Source of the DNA: Desulfobacterales bacterium
GTDB lineage: Bacteria; Desulfobacterota; Desulfobacteria; Desulfobacterales; UBA11574
Direction: 5' to 3'
Assembly (NCBI GenBank): GCA_012974475.1
Contig: JAAXQD010000096.1
Coordinates: 1 to 18,472, forward strand
DNA length: 18,472 bases
The notes below the pieces were generated by a model, which did not search any database, was not told where the DNA came from, and saw nothing but the letters and a program-made list of their open reading frames with translations. Below, piece by piece: positions 7,311 to 14,163 of this stretch (its first letter is position 1; each line of letters starts with the position of its first letter). A program made the position numbers and the translations under genes.

Positions 7311-8771
7311 ATGGCCACTTATGAATATGATATCGGCGTCATCGGCGGCGGGGCGGCCGGTCTGACCGTCACATCCGGATCCGCCCAGCTTGGCGCCAAA
7401 ACACTCCTCATCGAGAAGGAGAAGGAACTCGGTGGCGATTGCCTTCATTTCGGCTGCGTTCCCAGCAAAACCCTGATTAAAACGGCCCATGTTTACCACA
7501 TGATGAAAAACGCCGAAAAATACGGCCTTCCTCAAATAAACGTACCTCCGGTCGATTTTAAACATGTATCCAAAAGAATCAAATCCGTGATAGACGTCAT
7601 TCAAAAGCATGATTCCGAAGAAAGATTCTGCCGTCTGGGCGCAAAAGTTGAATTCGGAAATGCAAAGTTTATCGATGAGCATTCGGTTCGTCTAAACGGA
7701 AAAACGTATTCGGCCAAAAACTGGGTGATTGCCACCGGATCTTCCCCTTTTGTTCCCCCCATACCCGGCCTGGATAAAACCGATTATATCACCAACAAAG
7801 AAATTTTTTGCTTGGATCATTTGCCGAAATCGATGATTATTTTTGGCGGTGGCCCCATCGGAAGCGAAATGGGACAGGCATTTAACCGTCTGGGAACAAA
7901 AGTCTCCATTGTTGACCGGGGCGATCAGATTCTGGCCAAAGAGGACAAAGACATGGCCGATACGATCCAGAGCGTAATGGAGTCCGAAGGTGTCGCATTT
8001 CATTTAAATTCGTCGATTGAAGCCGTCAAAGACCTCGGCAAGGAAAAAGAAGTAACCATCAAAGACCCGGGCGGCAGGACCAGACGCCTAAAAGCAGAGA
8101 CCCTCCTGGTTGCGGTGGGAAGAACACCCAACACCAATGTCATGGGCCTCGAGGACATCGGTGTAAAAGCAGGCAGAACCGGCATTGTGGTGGACAAAAG
8201 GCTGAGAACCAATCACAAGCATATCTTTGCTGCAGGAGATGTTAGCGGCGGTTTTCTATTCACCCATGCGGCCGGATACGAAGGGGGAATTATCGTCAGC
8301 AACGCAATTTTCCATCTTCCCAGAAAAACCGATTACACCTATTTGCCGTGGTGCACCTATACCGATCCTGAACTGTCGAGTATCGGAATGAACGAAAAAA
8401 CCGCGAGAGCTGCCGGGATCGATTATTCGATCTGGGTCGAGGCGTTTGAAGACAATGATCGCAGCCTTGCAGAAGGTGAAAAGATCGGCAGAATCAAAAT
8501 GATTCTGGATGAGAAAGAAAAGCCCATCGGCGTTCAGATCTTGGGGCCCCATGCAGGAGATCTGATCAGCGAATGGGTGGCGGTTTTTAATGGAAAGGTA
8601 AAACTCTCTACGCTGGCAGCGGCCGTGCATCCCTACCCCACCATCGGAGAGATCAATAAAAAGGTCGCCGGAACATTCTTCACGCCCAAAATTTTTTCAG
8701 AGAAAATCAAGAAAGGACTTAAATTCTTTTTCAATCTTAAAGGGCGGGCCTGCGGCCCTGAAGACCGATGA
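7311..8771 (+). CDS. Mercuric-reductase/Lpd-like FAD-dependent pyridine nucleotide-disulfide oxidoreductase
   Basis: This is a 486-residue class I flavoprotein disulfide reductase. It has FAD motif GGGAAG (12-17), redox disulfide GGDCLHFGCVPSK (Cys44, Cys49), ATGSSP, NAD(P) motif GGGPIGSEMGQ and FAD motif AAGDVSGGFLFTHAA. It is not a lipoamide dehydrogenase. At the interface site the His-x-His-Pro-Thr of Lpd reads HPYPTIGE (440-447), so the catalytic base is Tyr442, as in MerA-like relatives. It lacks the MerA N-terminal metal-binding domain and C-terminal vicinal Cys pair, and instead has a basic tail (about 455-486). The substrate is unknown. Strong AGGAG precedes the ATG. Related flavoproteins occur near selenocysteine-radical-SAM loci, and the next two genes are of that system, which suggests it supplies reducing power there. 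The gap to the next gene is 114 bp. Confidence 0.9.
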   Translation: MATYEYDIGVIGGGAAGLTVTSGSAQLGAKTLLIEKEKELGGDCLHFGCVPSKTLIKTAHVYHMMKNAEKYGLPQINVPPVDFKHVSKRIKSVIDVIQKHDSEERFCRLGAKVEFGNAKFIDEHSVRLNGKTYSAKNWVIATGSSPFVPPIPGLDKTDYITNKEIFCLDHLPKSMIIFGGGPIGSEMGQAFNRLGTKVSIVDRGDQILAKEDKDMADTIQSVMESEGVAFHLNSSIEAVKDLGKEKEVTIKDPGGRTRRLKAETLLVAVGRTPNTNVMGLEDIGVKAGRTGIVVDKRLRTNHKHIFAAGDVSGGFLFTHAAGYEGGIIVSNAIFHLPRKTDYTYLPWCTYTDPELSSIGMNEKTARAAGIDYSIWVEAFEDNDRSLAEGEKIGRIKMILDEKEKPIGVQILGPHAGDLISEWVAVFNGKVKLSTLAAAVHPYPTIGEINKKVAGTFFTPKIFSEKIKKGLKFFFNLKGRACGPEDR

Positions 8772-8885
8772 TACGCAATGAAAGGAATAATCGACCCGGA
8801 GATACATAGGATGCAGAGAGAATTTAAACTTTCGCTCATAGCGGTATCATACCCTATATAAAATTAACAGGAAGGATATACAACG

Positions 8886-9218
8886 ATGGAAACATACTAC
8901 AAGCCTGAAGATCTGTCGAAATTTGAAGACATCGGTAAAGATTCACCCAAGTTGGCCCAGAAGTTTTTCGAGTATTACGGTGCCGTATTTGCAGAAGGCG
9001 AACTTACGGAGCGGGAAAAATCCCTCATCGCCCTTGCGGTGGCGCATACCGTACAGTGTCCATACTGCATCGACGCTTATACACAAGACTGTTTGGAAAA
9101 AGGCTCCAACATGGCTGAAATGACAGAAGCCGTCCACGTTGCCACGGCCATTCGAGGCGGTGCATCGCTGGTTCACGGCGTTCAGATGCGCAACATTGCT
9201 GAAAAAATAACCATGTAG
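8886..9218 (+). CDS. AhpD/carboxymuconolactone decarboxylase-like, ArsS-associated peroxidase-like protein
   Basis: This is a 110-residue single-domain protein of the CMD/AhpD superfamily. The core is TEREKSLIALAVAHTVQCPYCIDAYT (about 41-66), with the redox CxxC at Cys58 and Cys61 and the conserved helix AVHVATAIRGGASLVHGVQ (about 82-100). The start METYYKPEDL and the whole layout match the small family known to accompany the ArsS/SeCys radical SAM protein. AhpD proteins use CxxCxxxH for peroxide or thiol-disulfide chemistry. Here the His position is Tyr65, so classical AhpD proton relay is not expected unchanged. AGGAAGG lies about 10 bp before the ATG. The stop is 24 bp before arsS, so the pair is probably one operon. 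The partner reductase could be the upstream flavoprotein (inference). Confidence 0.92.
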   Translation: METYYKPEDLSKFEDIGKDSPKLAQKFFEYYGAVFAEGELTEREKSLIALAVAHTVQCPYCIDAYTQDCLEKGSNMAEMTEAVHVATAIRGGASLVHGVQMRNIAEKITM

Positions 9219-9242
9219 AACAGACAACATTCGGTTGGATAA

Positions 9243-10244
9243 ATGTTAAACGAGCACACATCAAATATATCATCGATAGAACATAGCGGTATTGAGCCTT
9301 TCAGCCGAACGCTATCCCGTCATGGCCTTCAATTAAATCGGAACAACACCCATACATTACAGGTTAATCTCGGCATCCGCTGTAACCAGACCTGCGGACA
9401 CTGTCATCTTAATGCCGGGCCCGGGCGCAAAGAGAATATGGATCCAGGAATCATAAGAGAAATCATATCATACGCGCAACGAAGCAAATTTGAAACCATC
9501 GATATTACAGGCGGCGCTCCTGAACTGAACCCCAATATCGGCATGATGATAGAAGAAGTCTTTTCTCTATGCCCCAGAATAATGCTGCGCTCAAACCTGT
9601 CAGCCCTGAACGACGGACGAAGAGAATATCTTTTTGAATTGTTGAAAGCGCACCGTATCGTAATTGTGGCTTCTTTTCCTTCCTTGAATGAAGCCCAAAC
9701 CGATTCACAAAGAGGCGACCGTATTTTTCAAACAACCATCGATGCCCTTAAAAAGCTGAATGCCATGGGGTACGGCCACGAGGGTTCCGGCCTGGAGCTG
9801 AGCCTGGTATCCAACCCCACCGGCGCGTTTCTCCCGCCCAATCAGGCTCAAACAGAAAAGCGATTCCGACAGGTTCTGAAAAGAAAATGGGGGATTGTTT
9901 TCAACAACCTGTTTAATTTTGCCAATGTGCCCCTGGGCAGGTTCCGCCAGTGGCTGGTCGAAACGAACAATTTGGACAACTATATGGGAAAGCTTTATTC
10001 GAGTTTCAATCCGTGTTCGGTCGACGGTTTGATGTGTCGATCCCTGGTTTCTGTCTCCTGGGACGGTTATCTTTACGATTGTGATTTTAATCTTGCCAGG
10101 GAGCTTTTCATGGGAGGACATAAAATCCACGTCTCTGAGATGTCAGGCCCGCCACCGCCCCACAGTCATATTGCCACAGCCGACCACTGCTACACCTGCA
10201 CCGCAGGTTCGGGATTTACCTGAGCCGGATCTATTGAAACCTGA
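9243..10244 (+). CDS. arsS: ArsS-family radical SAM protein, probable selenoprotein (UGA-Sec at 10221-10223)
   Basis: This is a radical SAM enzyme of the 'arsenosugar biosynthesis radical SAM (seleno)protein' family. The SAM/4Fe-4S motif CNQTCGHC gives Cys47, Cys51 and Cys54, in the family context LQVNLGIRCNQTCGHCHLN. ITGGAPELNPN (about 80-90) follows, then the Cys-rich C-terminal domain with Cys258, Cys265, Cys280, Cys316 and Cys319. The frame meets TGA at 10221 straight after CYTCTAGSGFT. In relatives this tail continues as CxxCTAGxGSS followed by Cys or Sec and Gly, so the TGA falls exactly on that residue. Read as Sec327, translation adds AGSIET and stops at TGA 10242-10244 (333 residues). 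If the TGA is a true stop, the protein is 326 residues and loses a conserved redox residue. The RBS is weak. In arsenosugar pathways ArsS joins a sugar radical to methylated arsenic, but no arsM is seen here, so the substrate is uncertain. Confidence 0.88.
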
Positions 10245-10261
10245 GTTCAGGACAACCCAAT
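10221..10261 (+). promoter_or_regulatory. Candidate bacterial SECIS element downstream of the arsS UGA
   Basis: Directly 3' of the in-frame TGA, CCTG (10240-10243) pairs perfectly with CAGG (10248-10251) around the four-base loop AGTT. Possible lower pairs are TTG (10234-10236) with CAA (10253-10255), or ATTG (10233-10236) with CAAT (10258-10261). The apical loop starts 20 nt after the TGA and has G as its second base. That fits the bacterial SECIS layout as known from E. coli fdhF and general models: a short upper stem, a G near the start of the loop and a fixed short distance to UGA. The true stop codon TGA (10242-10244) lies inside this hairpin. Folding and SelB binding are inferred, not shown. 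Confidence 0.6.
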
Positions 10262-10267
10262 AATCTC

Positions 10268-10295
10268 TTGAAAATAATATCGCTTCACGTATAAT
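10268..10295 (+). promoter_or_regulatory. Sigma70-like promoter for acnA
   Basis: TTGAAA (10268-10273), a 16-nt spacer and a perfect TATAAT (10290-10295) lie in the arsS-acnA gap. Transcription would start near 10302, leaving a leader of about 95 nt before the acnA ATG. This would let acnA be transcribed independently of the arsS operon. An inverted repeat, GCTTCACG (10282-10289) and CGTGAAGC (10310-10317), flanks the -10 box and start site and could be an operator dyad. Confidence 0.5.
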
Positions 10296-10314
10296 TGAAC
10301 TCAATCAACCGTGA

Positions 10315-10337
10315 AGCCGTTTGAAACCGGCTGTTTT
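10315..10337 (+). terminator. Weak intrinsic-terminator-like hairpin (arsS terminator or acnA leader attenuator)
   Basis: AGCCG (10315-10319) pairs with CGGCT (10328-10332) around an 8-nt loop and is followed by GTTTT and AAA. The T-run is only four long, so efficiency is doubtful. Its left arm shares AGC (10315-10317) with the right arm of the GCTTCACG/CGTGAAGC repeat (10282-10317). On a read-through arsS transcript the two hairpins are therefore mutually exclusive, as in an antiterminator/terminator pair. On a transcript from the 10268-10295 promoter only the downstream hairpin can form. Confidence 0.4.
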
Positions 10338-10396
10338 AAATATCTAAATCATTAAAGTTTAAACATATTGAAAACAGGCATCGGAGAAAAGGTATT

Positions 10397-13144
10397 ATGG
10401 ATAAGAAAGACTTTTTAAAGCAGATAAACGTTGAAGGCAAATCATACACCATCTCAGATATCACGCTGCTGGAACAAAAAGGGATCGCCGACATTAAAAG
10501 ACTCCCTTTTTCCATAAAAATTCTGGTGGAAAATCTGTTAAGAAAACTCGATGGACGGACGGTTAAAAAAGAAGATCTGATCAACATCGCGCGCTGGCAA
10601 AAACAGTATGACCGGCCCGTGGAAATACCCTATCATCCGGCACGGGTCCTAATGCAGGATTTCACCGGCGTGCCTGCGGTGGTGGATCTGGCCGCCATGC
10701 GGGACGCTGTAAAAGACCTTGGGGGAGATCCGATGAAAATCAATCCGCTGGTCCCGGTGGATCTGATTGTTGATCACTCCGTTCAGGTAGACTCCTACGG
10801 CACAGCAGATTCTTTAGAAAAGAATGTAGAAAAAGAATACGAACGGAATGGGGAACGATACGCACTTTTGAAATGGGCCCAGAAAAGCTTCGACAATCTA
10901 AAGGTGGTACCTCCCAACTCGGGGATATGTCACCAGGTAAACCTTGAATATCTCGGACAGGTGGTAATGGCCGAAGAAGAGAACGGCCGATGCACAGCCT
11001 ATCCCGACACCCTGGTCGGTACGGATTCACATACCACCATGATCGATGGAATCGGCGTAATGGGATGGGGCGTCGGCGGCATTGAAGCAGAAGCCGTCAT
11101 GCTGGGACAGCCGTACTACATGTCGATTCCCCAGGTCATCGGCGTCCGGCTGGTCGGGGAACTTAAAAAAGACATTACGGCCACCGACCTCGTACTGGTA
11201 ATCACCGAGCTACTCAGGAAACACAACGTGGTTGAAAAATTTGTCGAATTTTTCGGTTCGGGAATGAAGAAACTCACGATTCCTGCCAGGGCCACCATCG
11301 CAAACATGACGCCTGAGTACGGTGCCACCCTCGGCTTTTTCCCGGTGGACGAAAAGACCGTTGAATATCTTAAACTAACGAATCGAGAGGATCGTTCCGC
11401 CCTTGTGGATGTCTACACCCGTTCTCAAGGTCTTTTTTACACCGGTGATGAAGAACCGGAATACTCCGAAGTGATCGAATTCGATCTTTCCACCGTGAAA
11501 CCTTCAGTGGCCGGTCCGGCCAGACCCCAGGATAGAATCGAGCTGCAGGCTTTAAAGGACAAATTTGCAGCGATACTGGGATGTGAATATGACAGAAATG
11601 CGGATATGAGCTCGCTATCTACATTCCACGATGAATCCGGCTGCCAAACTGCCCGGGCATCGGTTTGCCGGCCCATAAAGTCGGCAGCTTGCAAGTTAAA
11701 TCTCGATGGAAAGCCTTCGGCCATCGGAGACGGGAACATCGTTATCGCCGCCATCACCTCATGCACGAACACTTCAAACCCTTATGTTCTGCTTGGAGCA
11801 GGGCTTTTGGCCAAAAATGCGGTAAAAAAAGGTTTGAAAGTTCCGCCGTATGTTAAGACTTCTCTGGCGCCTGGATCCAAAGTGGTCAGTCGATATTTGG
11901 AAGCCGCCGCCCTGATGCCGTACCTCGAGACCCTCGGCTTTCATCTGGCAGCCTTTGGGTGTACAACCTGCATCGGAAACAGCGGTCCACTGCATCCTGA
12001 AGTAGAAAAAGCCATCGCCGAAAATGACCTCACTGTGGCATCCGTTCTTTCCGGAAATCGGAATTTCGAGGCCAGAATCCATCAGAGTATCAAAGCCAAT
12101 TTTTTGGCGTCACCCATACTGGTGGTGGCATTTGCCATCGCCGGAAGGATCGATATCGATTTAACCGTGGAACCGCTTGGGTTAGATAACAGCGGCCAGC
12201 CGGTATACCTGAACGACATCTGGCCTTCCGAGGATGAGATCGAAAACCTGGTCAAAGAACATGTTAGCAAAGAGTTCTTCCAGCAGGAATATGGGAAAAT
12301 CTTTGATGGGGATCAATTCTGGCATTCCCTTGATGTCACCCAAAGTGCAACGTTCAGCTGGGATGAAGTGTCCACCTATATTAAGAAACCGCCGTTTTTT
12401 AAAGATTTCACTCTTGACCGATTAGAACCTTCGAATGTGGATGATGCCGGCGTGCTTTTGCTTCTCGGCGATTCAGTGACCACAGACCACATTTCTCCGG
12501 CAGGTGCGATTTCACCGGATTATCCGGCCGGAAAGTATCTTATCGAGAAGAACGTTACCCCTGAAACATTTAATTCTTACGGATCCCGCAGAGGAAATCA
12601 TGAAGTCATGATGCGGGGAACTTTTGGAAATATCCGCATTAAAAATAAGCTGGTGTCCCCCAAGGAAGGAAGTTTCACCTTAAAGTTCCCGAACAAAGAA
12701 GAAAAATTTATCTATGATGCCGCCATGGAATACATCGATGAAGGAAAGTCCCTGGTGGTCCTGGGCGGCAAAGAGTATGGCACAGGATCTTCCAGAGACT
12801 GGGCCGCCAAAGGCACCGCACTCCTCGGTGTAAAAGCAGTGATGGCAGCATCTTTTGAAAGGATACATCGAAGCAACCTGGTGGGAATGGGGGTACTGCC
12901 GCTGGTATTCAAGGAAAATGAGAATGTGGATAGCCTTGGCTTAACCGGGTCGGAAACCTTCTTCATTACCGGAATTGAAGATATGCATCCGAGAAAAGTC
13001 CTACCTGTAAAGGCCGTGAAGGAAGACGGAAGCGAGATTAATTTTGAAGTCATTGCCCGTCTGGATACAGATATCGATGTCGATTACTACGACAACGGCG
13101 GCATTCTCCAGTACGTGCTGCGCAAAATTCTCACCGAGAGATAA
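10397..13144 (+). CDS. acnA: Aconitate hydratase, AcnA/IRP type
   Basis: This is the 4Fe-4S enzyme interconverting citrate and isocitrate in the TCA cycle. Its 915 residues match the monomeric AcnA/IRP1 class (about 890-915). Cluster ligands are in SCTNTSNP (Cys456) and in GCTTCIGNSG (Cys522 and Cys525). Substrate motifs are GTDSHTTMIDGIGVMGWGVGG (about 210-231), the swivel-domain GDSVTTDHISPAGAI, SYGSRRGNHEVMMRGTF, and the C-terminal KEYGTGSSRDWAAKGT with the catalytic Ser loop followed by SFERIHRSNLVGMGVLPL. The family start MDKKDFLKQINVEGKSY and a good GGAGAAAAGG about 6-15 bp upstream support this ATG. It lies 152 bp after arsS, with its own probable promoter. The link to the sucAB-lpd genes upstream is functional: all serve the oxidative TCA cycle. 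No T-rich terminator follows. Confidence 0.98.
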   Translation: MDKKDFLKQINVEGKSYTISDITLLEQKGIADIKRLPFSIKILVENLLRKLDGRTVKKEDLINIARWQKQYDRPVEIPYHPARVLMQDFTGVPAVVDLAAMRDAVKDLGGDPMKINPLVPVDLIVDHSVQVDSYGTADSLEKNVEKEYERNGERYALLKWAQKSFDNLKVVPPNSGICHQVNLEYLGQVVMAEEENGRCTAYPDTLVGTDSHTTMIDGIGVMGWGVGGIEAEAVMLGQPYYMSIPQVIGVRLVGELKKDITATDLVLVITELLRKHNVVEKFVEFFGSGMKKLTIPARATIANMTPEYGATLGFFPVDEKTVEYLKLTNREDRSALVDVYTRSQGLFYTGDEEPEYSEVIEFDLSTVKPSVAGPARPQDRIELQALKDKFAAILGCEYDRNADMSSLSTFHDESGCQTARASVCRPIKSAACKLNLDGKPSAIGDGNIVIAAITSCTNTSNPYVLLGAGLLAKNAVKKGLKVPPYVKTSLAPGSKVVSRYLEAAALMPYLETLGFHLAAFGCTTCIGNSGPLHPEVEKAIAENDLTVASVLSGNRNFEARIHQSIKANFLASPILVVAFAIAGRIDIDLTVEPLGLDNSGQPVYLNDIWPSEDEIENLVKEHVSKEFFQQEYGKIFDGDQFWHSLDVTQSATFSWDEVSTYIKKPPFFKDFTLDRLEPSNVDDAGVLLLLGDSVTTDHISPAGAISPDYPAGKYLIEKNVTPETFNSYGSRRGNHEVMMRGTFGNIRIKNKLVSPKEGSFTLKFPNKEEKFIYDAAMEYIDEGKSLVVLGGKEYGTGSSRDWAAKGTALLGVKAVMAASFERIHRSNLVGMGVLPLVFKENENVDSLGLTGSETFFITGIEDMHPRKVLPVKAVKEDGSEINFEVIARLDTDIDVDYYDNGGILQYVLRKILTER

Positions 13145-13216
13145 AATCGGGATCCTCCGACCAACTCGAATTTCCGAATCACTATCACTCGGAGTTAGGG
13201 CTCAAAGAGGAGGGAT

Positions 13217-13297
13217 ATGATGAATGTTAAACACTTGTTGGAACCTTTTACGCTGAAAGCCCTGCCATTGGTATCTACAAAAAATATAAAAAACTAA
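13217..13297 (+). CDS. Possible 26-residue small protein or gene remnant
   Basis: ATG at 13217 follows AGAGGAGGG with ideal spacing, and the frame encodes 26 residues (MMNVKHLLEPFTLKALPL, then a Lys/Asn-rich end) before TAA. I do not recognise a small-protein family. The phrase LLEPFTLKALPL faintly recalls the N-terminus of old-yellow-enzyme-type flavin oxidoreductases, so it could be the 5' stub of a deleted gene whose RBS survives. It lies 72 bp after acnA. A real microprotein, a leader peptide or chance are all possible. Confidence 0.3.
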   Translation: MMNVKHLLEPFTLKALPLVSTKNIKN

Positions 13298-13367
13298 GCA
13301 GTTATAATATTTCTCCCAGTTTGTTTGCAATCAATTAGGGTTAAAGTATTTAACAGAAAGGTTTAGA

Positions 13368-13416
13368 CGCTGTTTCAAAACCTTCGTTCGCGTAATTTTG
13401 AGGTTTTGAAATGGCG
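13368..13416. repeat. Strong inverted repeat (16-bp arms) at the acnA/TPR convergence
   Basis: CGCTGTTTCAAAACCT (13368-13383) can pair with AGGTTTTGAAATGGCG (13401-13416). The inner 11 bp are perfect, with two G-U pairs further out, around a 17-nt loop. It sits 15 bp beyond the stop of the minus-strand TPR gene, where a bidirectional terminator would be expected. However, neither side has a T-tract, so factor-independent termination is doubtful. The 11-mer TTTCAAAACCT occurs again at 14717-14727, on the other side of the TPR gene. Confidence 0.55.
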
Positions 13417-13431
13417 CCTAAGCACATCAGG

Positions 13432-14163
13432 TTATTCGTCTCTTCGGGGAGGCTTTAACTTAAAGCCGAAGATAAACACAAAGGCTATTCCGATCATACC
13501 GAATAGGCCTGCCTTGCCGACATCTTCAAGGTCGGCATATCCTGATATATAGCGGTAGAAGATGTATCTGGGATCGATTTCCACCGCCTTTTTGAAGTTG
13601 GCGTTGGCCGACATATCTTGACCCAACTCCTGGTAAACCTTGCCCCTGGTTCTATAAACGTCGGACAAAATTTGGAGATCGCTTCCCAGGGCAATGGCCT
13701 TTTGGGCATCATCGAGAGCTTCGCTCAGTTGACCGTTCTTGCGAAAGGCCTCGGCCCGGTAACTATAGGCTGCACCCATATCTGGTCCCAAATTGATGGC
13801 TTTGTCGAAGTTGACAATGGCCTCTTCATGGGTTCCGATTTTGAGGTAAGCCATCCCCAGCATCCGGTAGGCATCGGCTTTATCGGGAACCAGTCGGATA
13901 TAATTCGTAAAATCCTCAATGACCTTGTCGTATTTCTCCTGAAAATAATAATGCAATCCTCGTTTTTCATAGGCAGGGGCGAGCCTCGGATTCAAGTCCA
14001 AGGCCGTGGTAAAATAATTGATTTTTTCATTGGCCATCGTGCTTTTCAATCCCAGGTTAAAATACTCCATGGCATCGCCATCAAGGGCGTATACTTCCGG
14101 GGTATGCTTCTGCCACGACATCAGCGCAAACAGCACCAGTATACAGATGTATAATTTTTTCAT
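13432..14163 (-). CDS. Secreted, membrane-anchored TPR-repeat protein
   Basis: This is a 243-residue protein. An N-terminal signal peptide (about 1-26: MKK, hydrophobic core, cleavage after VYA) is followed by about five tetratricopeptide repeats (about 31-200). These carry the typical pattern AYxxxGxxY and ALxxDPxxAPAYEKRG, then EDFTNYIRLVPDKADAY, VNFDKAINLGPDMGAAY and NFKKAVEIDPRY. A single hydrophobic helix near the C-terminus (about 218-235) and a basic tail KLKPPRRDE follow. The topology suggests a periplasmic TPR domain tethered to the inner membrane, acting as a protein-interaction scaffold. The partner is unknown. It stands alone on the minus strand, convergent to acnA, with GAGAGG before the start codon. 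It could belong to envelope or secretion assembly, but nothing nearby supports a specific system. Confidence 0.85.
   Translation of the reverse strand: MKKLYICILVLFALMSWQKHTPEVYALDGDAMEYFNLGLKSTMANEKINYFTTALDLNPRLAPAYEKRGLHYYFQEKYDKVIEDFTNYIRLVPDKADAYRMLGMAYLKIGTHEEAIVNFDKAINLGPDMGAAYSYRAEAFRKNGQLSEALDDAQKAIALGSDLQILSDVYRTRGKVYQELGQDMSANANFKKAVEIDPRYIFYRYISGYADLEDVGKAGLFGMIGIAFVFIFGFKLKPPRRDE

Larger units (their letters stand above)
13145..13431. other. Convergent intergenic region between acnA and the TPR gene
   Basis: 287 bp without a convincing gene. From the left it holds a loose stem AACTC...GAGTT with CCGA/TCGG inside it (about 13164-13197), a 26-codon reading frame with a very good Shine-Dalgarno at 13217-13297 (listed separately), an AT-rich stretch, and a strong inverted repeat at 13368-13416 (listed separately). 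No promoter was convincing. Confidence 0.5.

Noticed and set aside
5461..8771. Tandem duplication of lpdA
   Set aside because: The two flavoproteins differ in the catalytic His/Tyr site, tail and neighbouring sequence. They are distinct subfamilies rather than a recent duplicate.
8778..8861. 27-codon frame between the flavoprotein and CMD genes
   Set aside because: There is no ribosome binding site, it matches no known family, and it ends just before the CMD leader. It is probably chance.
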